This document shows, piece by piece, positions 21,488 through 31,679 of a stretch of 64,000 nucleotides of DNA. Source of the DNA: Ashinkailepas kermadecensis (Eukaryota; Arthropoda; Thecostraca; Neolepadidae); the NCBI GenBank assembly GCA_034440615.1, contig JAOTOM010002968.1, positions 62,001 to 126,000 on the forward strand. The letters run 5' to 3'. The notes under the pieces are model-generated. The model made no database searches. It was given only the letters and a program-made list of their open reading frames with translations, and had not been told where the DNA came from. The translations under genes and the position numbers were made by a program. Position 1 is the stretch's first letter; every line of letters begins with the position of its first letter.

Positions 21488-21835
21488 CAAGTTCGATATC
21501 CTGTGGTTCAGGTGACTCCCCTTCATGTGGGTTTTAGGCACTATATTGTAGTTGATTGAACATAGTTATCCAGACCCCACAACTAAAAATATTCAACTTT
21601 AAAACTTAATGTTCTTCAGAACTATGTGTTGTCGAGAATAAAAATACTGCTGTAATTGTTGGATCTCAAAATTATAATACTAAAATCAAAAGAAATGTGA
21701 CGAGTACGAACATTTGCTGGGAATAACTGACAAATTTGGTAGCCATTCTCAGCACATAGGAGCTCAAATTCTTGCATATGGGAGAAAGAGCTAATATAAG
21801 CCAATATGATGAGCTTCTAGAAATGGAATGAATGA
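21488..21835. repeat. Dispersed AT-rich repeat, copy 1
   Basis: It shares a long colinear series of words with 22,970-23,345: GGTTCAGGTGA, ATGTGGG, CAACTAAAAATA, CTTCAGAACT, AATAACTGACAAATTTG, TTGCATAT and AGAAAGAGC. I judge identity at roughly 70 percent by eye. Origin unknown. Confidence 0.75.
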
Positions 21836-22969
21836 CTAGCTTCCCTGACTACAAGGTCATTTTAGCCAGAATAAAAAACGATGCAATCATGAAGAAACAA
21901 AAAAAAGCTGTGCCCATCTAGGTGAGAACTATCCTCAGTAAGCACAGCTCCATATCAACACAAGTGTTTCAATCGATATTGTATAACCAATGCATAATGG
22001 CAACTAAGTTCTATTCAGGTCAATCTCAAGCTCAGTATGCAAATTATGAGTTGGAAGGATACTTCTTAACGTCTGAAAATGGACAAGGTCTTTCATATAG
22101 AAGGAGAAAGGTACACCTAAAATAAATCCACCACAATGACAGAACTCCCATGGGAAATTTGTCTCCCTTTCTATTCTTCAGACAGATTTTAAACAATGGC
22201 ACAGCATGCTTGATGCATGTCTAGCTGAGGAAAATCATGCAAAAGGCACAAGCGATCTTCAGTAGGCTTTTAATGTGGGAGCTTGCATAGTTAATATGCT
22301 ACAATGTACCGTGTTGCATTCCAAGGATTCCATCAAATCCTGCCACATAGCCACACAACCCCAAGGGGATGACACATGAAAGAGCAGAGCCATCTTCGAG
22401 CAAATGAAATAAACCCACTGCCGTTTTTCCAAGTATGTACCTGCTCCCCATACATATGCAGTTGCTCTGCCTAACGCCCGGTACCAGAGGCACGTGTGTT
22501 AGAAATTCCCTATAGAAATACGTATCACAAAGAAATACGTAGCTTGCTTTTTTTTGGTGTTCGGTTGCATATATTATCTCAGTTTTCCTCAGTAATTTTT
22601 CGGAATACTGGGTTTGGTTGAAACAATTACATATATAGAATATTGATCCTGAATTCAAAGGGTACATTATTTGCTATCACAAATGGGCTTTTAAGACTAC
22701 TATACATCAAACTTACAAGACATAATGATGAAATACATGTTCTTGCTGAATGCACATTTGTTTACGACTTGAAATTGTTCAGTATGAATGTAATGCAATG
22801 CAATGAAAGCAAAACAGAGGCCAAGATGTACATCCTGGGGTTCAGGTGCTTCCATTTCATGTGGGCTTGAGGCAGCATATTGGATTTGATGGAACATATT
22901 TGATGCAGTCCATGCTTCATGCAGTCAATGCTGCTGCATCATCGATGCAGTCAATGCTCCCCTAAATTC

Positions 22970-23345
22970 TGACAACCTGGGGTTTAGGTGATTCTCTTGC
23001 ATGCAGATTGGAGGCAGTACTTTGGAGTTGATGGAGCATATTTGTCCAGACACTGCAACTAAAAATACTCAACTTGACAACTTGATGTGCTTCAGAACTG
23101 TGTGTAGTCCAGAAGAAAAGTACGGATGTAATTTTCTATCGCAAATTTTCTTTCACAAATGGGAACTACGGGAAATCAAAATCATAACACTAAAATAAGT
23201 TGAAGTTTAAGGAGTAAGAATGCTTGCTACAAATAACTGACAAATTTGATAGGCATTCTCAACCCACAGTGGAGACCCAATGCTTGCATATTGCAGAAAG
23301 AGCCGATAGAAACCAATGTGCAGTGCTTCCAGCATTGGAATGTGT
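22970..23345. repeat. Dispersed AT-rich repeat, copy 2
   Basis: Second copy of the repeat at 21,488-21,835 in the same orientation. A further partial copy of its first 90 bases sits at 22,815-22,905. No coding frame is conserved between copies, so it is probably a non-autonomous or decayed transposon. Confidence 0.75.
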
Positions 23346-23489
23346 TTCAGCAATGGAATGTTTATCTGAACCATCTTTGGGCACAGTGAATGCTCCTCTG
23401 TGCCCTTGAACAAACATTTTGTAGGACAGGTCTTGAATTCGATTCTACTTGATACTATTCAGAATCCCTCCTACTATTTGCCTCATTCC

Positions 23490-23745
23490 GTTTGACGTTG
23501 CACCTAAACCTCATTTCATTTGACTCAATTCCAGCCAACATTTTCCAATTTGACATTGGTCCAGCTCCTCCTGTCCCCAGCCTTGTTCTATTCAACACTA
23601 TTGTACCTTGGGTCTTGTTCCAGTCACCCATATTCCAGTTTGACCTATTCCATTTGACCTATTCCATTTTACATATTCCATTTGACCTATTCCATTTGGC
23701 CTATTCCATTTGACCTATTCCATTTGACCTATTCCATTTGAAAAT
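23490..23745. repeat. 14-bp satellite (CTATTCCATTTGAC)n with degenerate left edge
   Basis: From about 23,635 to 23,743 the unit is nearly exact (seven or so copies). From 23,490 to 23,635 the same ATTTGAC and ATTCCA words recur with substitutions and changed spacing. The array is therefore homogeneous on the right and decayed on the left. Confidence 0.85.
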
Positions 23746-23749
23746 ACAC

Positions 23750-25285
23750 TTTCAACATTGTCCCATTCAACACTGCATGGATGCCCCATACCAAATGCTG
23801 GCTACAAACAGTGTGCATCGGGTACCGAGGTGCGTTTGATTGTGATCTTTTTCAACTTTCACATGGATCACATCTATTTGCAATGCAAAATAATGCAGCT
23901 TCTCACCTAATGAACTCCCAAAATGTCCATATACCTCATATAGCATTGCTGGCTCCCAGCCCAATCATTCCAAACAACATCACCCTCACAGACTGGCAAT
24001 TCTACTGAACAGCTAAATCAAAATCACCAAATTCACGAAATGTGAAAACCTTGCCCTATTGGAAGCCATTACGGCCACCCTGACACTGGACATCAGACAG
24101 GCTTAGAAATTTCAAAAGTCCATACGCAGAATATAGGCACTTCAGAAGCATGAACCAGAGAGCCATACAATACAAAAATTGCCAAATAACTTACCTGCAC
24201 GTTGCGCACTTTCTTCCCATATATAGCCGTGAAACACTATCGACAACATAGACCTTTCTTTTTCGTCAGTCCAATGGTGCATTGTTTCCAGACTACACCG
24301 ACTGTGCGATAATTAAATATGGATGCTAAATCTGGTTCACTAGGCAATCCAAGAGATAAGTCAGCAAAACCCAAAATATTTCACAAATCCGCAAGTTATA
24401 ACACTCCGCCAAATCGTAAAACTCACGGTTGGCGCACGCACTAATAACCATAATAGCCACTATACGTGGAGGGCATGCATTGTGAAATAAATAAATAAAT
24501 AAATAAACGTGACGTCTCAGCGCCGCTTTCAGCTGATATGTGTCTGATTTTAGTGTTTCATAAGTAGGTTTGCAATTATAATTATAAATAAGACTTCAAT
24601 TTTTCATTACTACCCTAAATTTACTCAAACCGTAGCAGAGAATAGCTTCAATAAGTGTCATAACCTTTCCAGCCGTACCGTTAATTGATCATGATTGGCG
24701 CTAATCGCAAAATTCCACCATCCGAGGTGTAAATTTGCGTTAAGCTTTTCGCATGTTTTGTTACGCAAAAGTCCGTTTACAAGAGCATTATTTTCGAAAG
24801 TTTTCTTAATCGCATCTTATTAGGACGTTCTGCTGCTCATCATATAAACGGGGTAAATATGCTCATTCCGTTGTCAAAAAGCAGCTGAGTGACTAATGGC
24901 GCTGGTGATCTAAGGCACATCACTAAGCATAATAGAAAATATAGCGGGGCTGGAAAAGGGCACCGAAACAACGCGCATCTCGAATCAGTAGCCAAAGTGA
25001 CAGCATATTTAAGCAAAGTAATGAGGCAGTGCACAGCAAACGCAGTGGTATGGACCACCTCCCGAGATCCGATAGCTGTGGTACTTGTGAAGCCGTGCGT
25101 ACTACCGACAATTTATTGAATGCCGACACGGTGTTACAAACGTAAGGATAGTGCATATGAAAAACGTTGCATGTGCTCTTTCCACGGTGAAGCAGCGCAA
25201 CACAACATCATCGTGACATGTTCGCCTAGTCATTAATTATGCAACAAGATGTTAATGTCTGGCAAATTGGGGAGTTTCGTCACGT
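23750..25285. other. No gene seen
   Basis: AT-rich; contains a short (AAAT)n run at 24,485-24,508 that could be the tail of an old retroposon. No recognisable coding region. Confidence 0.4.
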
Positions 25286-25289
25286 TCCC

Positions 25290-25491
25290 TCATCTAAGAG
25301 AAGTACAGATCGGCGGCATCGCTCCGTTGTTGCAGAAGTAACCGACCCTGACGGTGACCGAATCGTAAAAGGAGGTGGTGGTGACGGTGGCCGTGATCTC
25401 CTCTGTGGTGGTGATGGTGAAGGCGAGGAAGCGAGCGGCGGCCACCGCCGAGTTCTGCATCGACGACCGGACCTCTATCTTGTCCACCGGC
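25290..25491 (-). CDS. Orphan terminal exon, unknown secreted-like protein
   Basis: A GC-rich 202-bp minus-strand segment preceded by a strong 3' splice site (pyrimidine run, then CCTCACAG) and ended by TGA at 25,290-25,292. It enters in phase 1 and encodes about 66 residues starting PVDKIEVRSSMQNSAVAAA. A threonine-rich beta-strand-like stretch (TITTTEEITATVTTT) follows, and it ends GYFCNNGAMPPICTSLR. Alternating hydrophobic and Thr residues and two late cysteines suggest an extracellular beta-sandwich; I do not recognise the family. No matching upstream exon is seen before the neighbouring AT-rich DNA and microsatellites, so the rest of the gene is missing, distant or destroyed. Confidence 0.5.
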
Positions 25492-25989
25492 CTGTGAGGA
25501 AAAACGCGCTTGATGGCAATTTTCGAGATTCACCAGCCTCTCGGGACTGGCAGTGCATCTAAGTGCATGTTTTAGAGCCATTCGCTCCGCATAACACTAC
25601 GCACTTGAGCAGAAATAGTCAGAATTATTAGTGCTGTAATGACTCCACCGATCATGCAAGGCTCTGCACAAGGTCAAAACTCCGAATGCACAATACAATT
25701 TACCGATTTACTGTTCCACTGCACTGTACTGTTTACTGCACAATATAATTTACTGTTGATGACTATGATTGTGGATACCTGTGTGACTGCGACTGATTCT
25801 TCATTCAGATTATACAGTCAGACAGACTGATTCTAGCTGTGGAATAGTGCGGTGTGGATAGACCGTAACTGGATGTTTGTAATGGTGAATGGTATTTGGT
25901 CTCCGACTGTGATGGTGACCATGACTATGGGCAATATCAGTGGTAGCATCTTATGCATATATATGCACATATATGTATATATACATACA

Positions 25990-26275
<286 letters not shown>

Positions 26276-26304
26276 AGGTATGTGTGAGGTGCCAAATAAA
26301 AGAA

Positions 26305-26565
26305 GAGCTTACGCCTGCTCGGTGACTCACGCCTGCTCGGTGACTCACGCCTGCTCGGTGACTTACGCCTGCTCCCTGACTCACGCCTGCTCGGTGACTC
26401 ACGCCTGCTCGGTGACTTACGCCTGCTCGGTGACTTACGCCTGCTCGGTGACTCACGCCTGCTCGGTGACTTACGCCTGCTCGGTGACTTACGCCTGCTC
26501 GGTGACTCACGCCTGCTCAGTGACTTACGCCTGCTCGGTGACTTACGCCTGCTCGGTGACGTCAG
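26305..26565. repeat. 18-bp minisatellite, about 14 units
   Basis: The unit is CGCCTGCTCGGTGACTYA, with TCA and TTA variants alternating irregularly and one TCCCTGA variant. Because 18 is divisible by three, open frames appear on both strands. Confidence 0.97.
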
Positions 26566-26639
26566 GCTTCAGGACGACATTGCGCCGACGGCGCCGCTTC
26601 GTACAATCCACGAATTGAACTGCGGCACACGAGGCGCTG

Positions 26640-27645
26640 CCAGGCAGTGACAGACACACAGACGGGCTACCAGGCGGTGACAAACACACAGACGGGCTAC
26701 CAGGCGGTGACAAACAGACAGACGGGCTACCAGGCGGTGACAAACAGACAGACGGGCTACCAGGCGGTGACAAACAGACAGAGGCGCTACCAGGAGGTGA
26801 GACACAGACAGACGGGCAACCAGGCGGTGACAAACACACAGACGGCCTATCCGGCGGTGACAAACACACAGACGGGCTACCAGGCGGTGACAAACACACA
26901 GACGGGCTACCAGGCGGTGACAAACAGACAGAGGCGCTACCAGGCGGTGACAAACAGACAGACGGGCTACCAGGCGGTGACAAACACACAGACGGGCTAC
27001 CAGGCGGTGACAAACACACAGACGGGCTACCAGGCGGTGACAAACAGACAGAGGCGCTACCAGGCGGTGACAAACACACAGACGGGCTACCAGGAGGTGA
27101 CAAACACACAGACGGGCTACCAGGCGGTGACAAACAGACATACGGGCTACCAGGCGGTGACAAACACACAGACGGGCTACCAGGCAGTGACAAACACACA
27201 GAGGCGCTACCAGGAGGTGAGACACAGACAGACGGGCATCCAGGCGGTGACAAACAGACAGAGGCGCTACCAGGAGGTGAGACACAGACAGACGGGCAAC
27301 CAGGCGGTGACAAACAGACAGACGGGCTACCAGGCGGTGACAAACAGACAGACGGGCTACCAGGCGGTGACAAACAGACAGAGGCGCTACCAGGCGGTGA
27401 CAAACAGACAGAGGCGCTACCAGGAGGTGAGACACAGACAGACGGGCAACCAGGCGGTGACAAACAGACAGAGGCGCTACCAGGCGGTGACAAACAGACA
27501 GAGGCGCTACCAGGAGGTGACAAACAGACAGAGGCGCTACCAGGAGGTGAGACACAGACAGACGGGCAACAGTGGCAAACAGACCGACGGGCTACCAGGC
27601 GGTGACAAACAGGCAGACGGGCTACCAGGCAGTGGCAAACAGACA
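26640..27645. repeat. 30-bp minisatellite, about 33 units, with higher-order structure
   Basis: Unit CAGGCGGTGACAAACASACA then GACGGGCTAC, exactly 30 bp for nearly the whole length. Variant units (GAGGCGCTAC ending; AGGAGGTGAGACACAGACAG; CATACGGG) occur in recurring pairs. Because 30 is divisible by three, long frames are open on both strands (335 residues plus, 402 minus). Their composition is pure repeat and I do not call them genes. Confidence 0.97.
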
Positions 27646-27804
27646 GAGGCGTAACCAAGCGGTTAGACATAAATAGATGTGCTACCCGGCGGTGACACAC
27701 AGGCAGACGTGCTACCCGGCGGGACACACGAGGCAGAAGCGTCACCTTCATACAGCGCTACACCTGCTGTCTACGACGGCGGCGCACCGATACCATAGCA
27801 CAAA

Positions 27805-28412
27805 ATGGCCTCCGGAGGGGATACACTTTTTTGTTGTTGTTTGCGTAGGTTTACTCATGTTGTCGAATGCTGATGGGCAGAAGTGTCGTTTGATGAAAAT
27901 TATTGTGATGGCTCAAAATTTTGAAGGCATGTGGTGCAATGGATGTGGACGGGAACCCGGAAAACCGTATTCAAAGCATGGAGGATTATGTCTTCATGTT
28001 ATATAAGGCTCATTACATGACCGTGGCAGATACCGAGGACGCAAACATTGAATGCTATTATGACACCAAAAGGCCAGCACTAGCAGAGAGAACCTGTTCT
28101 GTACTTCGCATTTCCCAGTATGCCACTACTTGCGCATACAATAATCTGAGCTTGTTGGTTGAACTTCGACCACACCACCTACTCGCTAAATTCACCGGTG
28201 GCGCCACCGCGCGGTGTGTGCCGGACGCGTCCCACACAGTCAGCTTCCTGTGTGAATTATCCGTCACAGTGGAGGAGGACGGCATCTCCTTGACTTCAGA
28301 CGGACCCTGCTTACATACTCCACGTAACCAGATTGCGAACGTACTGTTGCACACGACAACGGTGATTTCTGGATTCCAGTCGTCAAAGACAGATGCATCG
28401 TGTCGACAGTAA
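27805..28412 (+). CDS. Hypothetical ORF, possibly an exon of a secreted protein
   Basis: An open plus-strand frame at 27,921-28,412 encodes up to 163 residues with a balanced, non-repetitive composition. It includes MEDYVFMLYKAHYMTVAD, seven or so cysteines, and a C-terminal SSKTDASCRQ before the stop. Just upstream in another frame lies a signal-peptide-like hydrophobic run (HFFVVVCVGLLMLSNADG), but it has no nearby Met in frame. The pattern of a tyrosine-rich strand followed by spaced cysteines is faintly like arthropod secreted lipocalins; I do not claim that family. The minus strand is also open over 28,058-28,474, which weakens the call. Confidence 0.25.
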
Positions 28413-28479
28413 GGTGTCACGTGTTTACCAGTTACGGTACATAACATGGGCCAAGCGTTTGCGACACTCGCCACATTAA

Positions 28480-29735
28480 TTTTAATAATTATGGCTAGCC
28501 GTATAACTAAATGGATAGTCTGATGGGAAATATTAGCAATGAACTTGAAGACATTTTTATGAAAATGATCCGGAAGAAGCAGGTCGCAGATGATTTAATA
28601 CATCTACAACTGGGATCCACAATTTGCATGTACTGAAATCTTGTCAAGAGATAGGGCCTCTAAAAATCATGGATTTCCCCAGCAATATAATGCTCAATCG
28701 ATCAGAAGTAAACCTGATTTAATCAACAACTTATACTTCGATCTGCTGAAAGCGAGGAAAGATCTAACAAATATAAAACCACACTGTTTACATTAAACAG
28801 AAAAGCAAAAATACATCATTATGAAGCTGAATGTCACAAACAACAGAATAGTCCAAGAGAGACGTGGAATACCGTTAACCTGATACTGAGGGAAGCTCCT
28901 TCCAAACATAATATTTCTGACAAATAACTACAGATACAGACAGACGCCGATGACTGTCTCGTCTGGGAGGGAAGAGCAGTGGCAGCCGGAGCCGAACGTG
29001 TCGAGGCCCAGGGACTGGGGCATCCGGCGGTGGGGATGGTGTGTGTGTGTGCAGGCACTGTCCCCGTAGGGCCCCTAGAAAAAATGCACTTCCTAAAATT
29101 GTATAATGCATTAATTATACCATATATAACTATTTCTATTTTCTCTGGGGTGTAAATTATTATATACGTACACACCATTTATCCTTACTTCAAAAACGAA
29201 TCATGCGTATTACACTCCCAGGAGGCATTCCTTCATCAGAGTGTGAACCTGATGTTTCAGATATATACAATTTAAAAAATCTAAGATATCGCAAAACTTC
29301 AGATGCTCAGATGTTGTTTATTATGCAAAGATTTACTTCTAATCAGCTGCCTCATTGCATCAGACCTCTTTTCACCCAAGCGCAGAATATCACATTATCT
29401 ACAAGGTTGCAAAACCACTTTCAACACAGCTCTTCAAACAGTTTGTTTTGTCTCTTTGCCATTGAATGTTTTGAACCTAAACTTTTAAATATTATCATAC
29501 CGAAACATTTCCTGCATGCCAAAATGCCATATCCTAAGACATTTCTGAATGATCACGTTAATACATCCTTATTCATCAAGTACTGAATGACATACTTGTG
29601 CATTCACCATATCTATTGAATAACCAGTGAATGCACATGTGTTTACATGAGCAAATACGCTTGTGTCTGTGTGCGTGTGCCTGTGCGTGTGTACGTGCGC
29701 GTGCGTGTGCGTGCATGCGTTTGTGCGTGCGATAT
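28480..29735. other. No gene seen
   Basis: AT-rich DNA. A GT/GC-rich simple stretch lies at 29,668-29,730. The minus frames at 28,834-29,178 have no recognisable domain. Confidence 0.4.
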
Positions 29736-30055
29736 TTCGGTGGCCACGGCGCGACTTTTCGCGGTGCCCGGAGCGACATTTCGGAGACCCAGTGGTATTT
29801 TCATAGGCCAGTTTCCACTTTTGGGAGACCCTATCGTCATTTTTAGTGATCCGGAACGAATTTCGGACCCCCAATGTGAATTCCAGGGGCCTTAGTGCAA
29901 TTTTAAGGGCCCCAACGTCATTTCCAGGGACCCCTGTGCAAATTGCGGGGCTCATTACAATTTGTATACCCCAGGTGCGATTTTTAGGGGTTCAGCGGGA
30001 TTTTTAGGGGGCCTGGCGCGAATTTCCGAACCCCGGCGAGATTTTTGAGGTTCCA
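29735..30055. repeat. Degenerate array with regular 20- to 21-bp period
   Basis: About 16 consecutive units follow the template GGGRCCC, two to four variable bases, YGCGA, then ATTTTTA. The T-run cores fall near 29,753, 29,774, 29,794, 29,816, 29,836, 29,858, 29,877, 29,897, 29,917, 29,937, 29,957, 29,978, 29,998, 30,019 and 30,039, a mean step of about 20.4. Individual units differ at many positions, yet the phase is kept. Confidence 0.75.
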
Positions 30056-30112
30056 CAACCTATCAGGGGGGGAGGACTGCCCAAGCTGCAGCCCATGTGA
30101 TGACATGGACCC

Positions 30113-30792
30113 ATGTACATGGATGTGGACACCCCACCGAGAACAATGGGTGACGACACCGCTGAGTCGACAATGGGAGAGGCCATATCTGGCTCTGAGC
30201 CATCACCGCCGTTCAAGTCTGACCAGCCGGAGAATGCGTCACCTCTCACCCAGTCTGCAAATGGAGACGAGCTCGCAGCTACCTCAAGCGATTCAGAAGA
30301 TAATATGCCCCTGACTGAATCATCCGAACGTGTCAAACGACCTCTGCCTACGACCAGTCATTCAGACAATGCAAATTTGCGGTCGCAATTAGCCAAGTGT
30401 ACAATACCCAAAACAATTATTCGGAGGATGAGATTCATTTCTCACAGTAAGCCAAACACATGTAAAATACAGCTGAAAGTTCACCGAGTGTTCCCCCGAA
30501 AAAAAAACTACAGTTGTCTGCCGTTTTTTCACGTCATGATGTGACATCAGATGACACGTCATGTGTCATCTGATGACACGTCATGATGAGTCATCTGATG
30601 ATGACCGCCCCCCGAAAATTGCAAATTCACGATGACTCATCGTCCACAGAATATGATGCCGACGTTGAACATATCGCAACCAATCCCGATAAAACTAACG
30701 CATTCGCGAGTTACGTGAAGAAACAAAATGAACCTTTCTTAGCACAGATGAAATCACAGACGGAGCTTTTCAAATCGATGTTTGGAAACTGA
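30113..30792 (+). CDS. Hypothetical, acidic Ser-rich ORF pair
   Basis: Two plus-strand frames. The first (30,113-30,544) begins MYMDVDTPPRTMGDD and is rich in Ser, Asp, Glu and Pro, like a disordered N-terminus. A GTAAGC donor-like site follows TTCTCACA near 30,447. The second (30,583-30,792) ends with a charged amphipathic stretch, FASYVKKQNEPFLAQMKSQ, and ELFKSMFGN before its stop, like the C-terminus of transposon-encoded or MADF-type proteins. No family can be named. It is most likely a transposon relic or two exons of an unknown gene. Confidence 0.25.
30545..30575. repeat. Perfect 13-bp hairpin with CRE-like loop
   Basis: CATCAGATGACAC (30,545-30,557), five-base spacer GTCAT, then its exact reverse complement (30,563-30,575). 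The same words recur to both sides (ACGTCATGATG, GTCATCTGATG). Confidence 0.85.
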
Positions 30793-31215
30793 TCTAGTAG
30801 CTGTATCGTGGAGTGTGCACCTGTGAGTCGCCTCAAGTATCTATGGCGTTGCATTGTCCGGCGCAGTGACGCCACGTACGGCGAGCGAGTAGCGACACAG
30901 CCATCGGACGTTGGCATCACTTGTGTGAGTTCGCGTTTGATGCACGGTGTGACATATTGCCAACTGTTAGTAAAATGTATTTGGTGGTTAAAATCCAACG
31001 CCGGACCTATACTTCCGCACCTTCGATCCGAGTACCGCATCTCTGTACCTGCAACCCGCAGCAGCCTTCAATCCCCCGCCCCGCTCTGCTTGGTGAAGAC
31101 AAAATGACTTGCAACGCGACGCCTGCGGCGGCGTTACGTGGCATCGGACGCGAGCCCCGCCCCAGAGTGGTGCTGACGACCGCTACTTCTGAGGACCTGA
31201 CTACTGGCGTGGTGC

Positions 31216-31310
31216 CAGCGAGCGCCGCCGCTGAGGACGCGAGCGCCGCCGCTGATGACGCGAGCGCCGCCGCTGAGGACGCGAGCGACGATGCTGAGGA
31301 CGCGAGTGTA
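31216..31310. repeat. 21-bp minisatellite encoding ASAAAED on one frame
   Basis: About 4.4 units of GCGAGCGCCGCCGCTGAGGAC with two diverged units. The surrounding plus frame (from ATG 31,104) could be coding, but no domain supports it. Confidence 0.9.
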
Positions 31311-31349
31311 TGCACACATATGCACGCATAGGAAATTTACGTGGTCTGA

Positions 31350-31384
31350 AAAGATGACCTTGATCAGTGACCTCTAAAGGTCAT
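31350..31384. repeat. 11-bp inverted repeat
   Basis: AAGATGACCTT and its reverse complement AAGGTCATCTT, about 13 bases apart. Confidence 0.7.
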
Positions 31385-31540
31385 CTTGTGGGAAAACTAG
31401 GCCAATGTCCAACAAATAGAAGATATTTTAACTTGCCCCCAATAAGTCAAACTTTGTCAGGAACGGGCTATATACGTTCTGTTATCATCATCTACCCGAT
31501 TGTATTCACCTGTCACCTTAGGTCATGTTTGGTCACGTAT

Positions 31541-31563
31541 CTAGGTACTTATATGCCCAATGT

Positions 31564-31652
<89 letters not shown>

Positions 31653-31674
31653 CATTGGGCATATAAGTACCTAG
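31541..31674. mobile_element. Foldback element with an (AT)n(GT)n core
   Basis: Perfect 27-bp inverted arms (31,541-31,567 and 31,648-31,674) starting CTAGGTACTTATATGCCC. The 80-bp interior is entirely AT then GT dinucleotides. The arms may be a MITE whose centre became a microsatellite, or the product of fold-back repair at the microsatellite. Confidence 0.85.
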
Positions 31675-31679
31675 GTAAA

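Noticed and set aside
26640..27645. CRISPR-like array
   Set aside because: 30-bp units are directly adjacent with no spacers, the DNA is eukaryotic, and there are no cas genes.
26543..27751. Large open frames (402 residues minus; 335 residues plus) through the 30-bp array
   Set aside because: The unit length is divisible by three, so frames stay open on both strands. Composition is pure repeat with no start context, domain or splice evidence.
27921..28412. Tick-type lipocalin
   Set aside because: Only a faint pattern of tyrosines and cysteines. No WD or lipocalin motif, no in-frame signal peptide, and the other strand is also open.
31007..31331. Alanine-rich protein from the 21-bp repeat
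   Set aside because: Open on both strands because of the repeat. No domain outside it.
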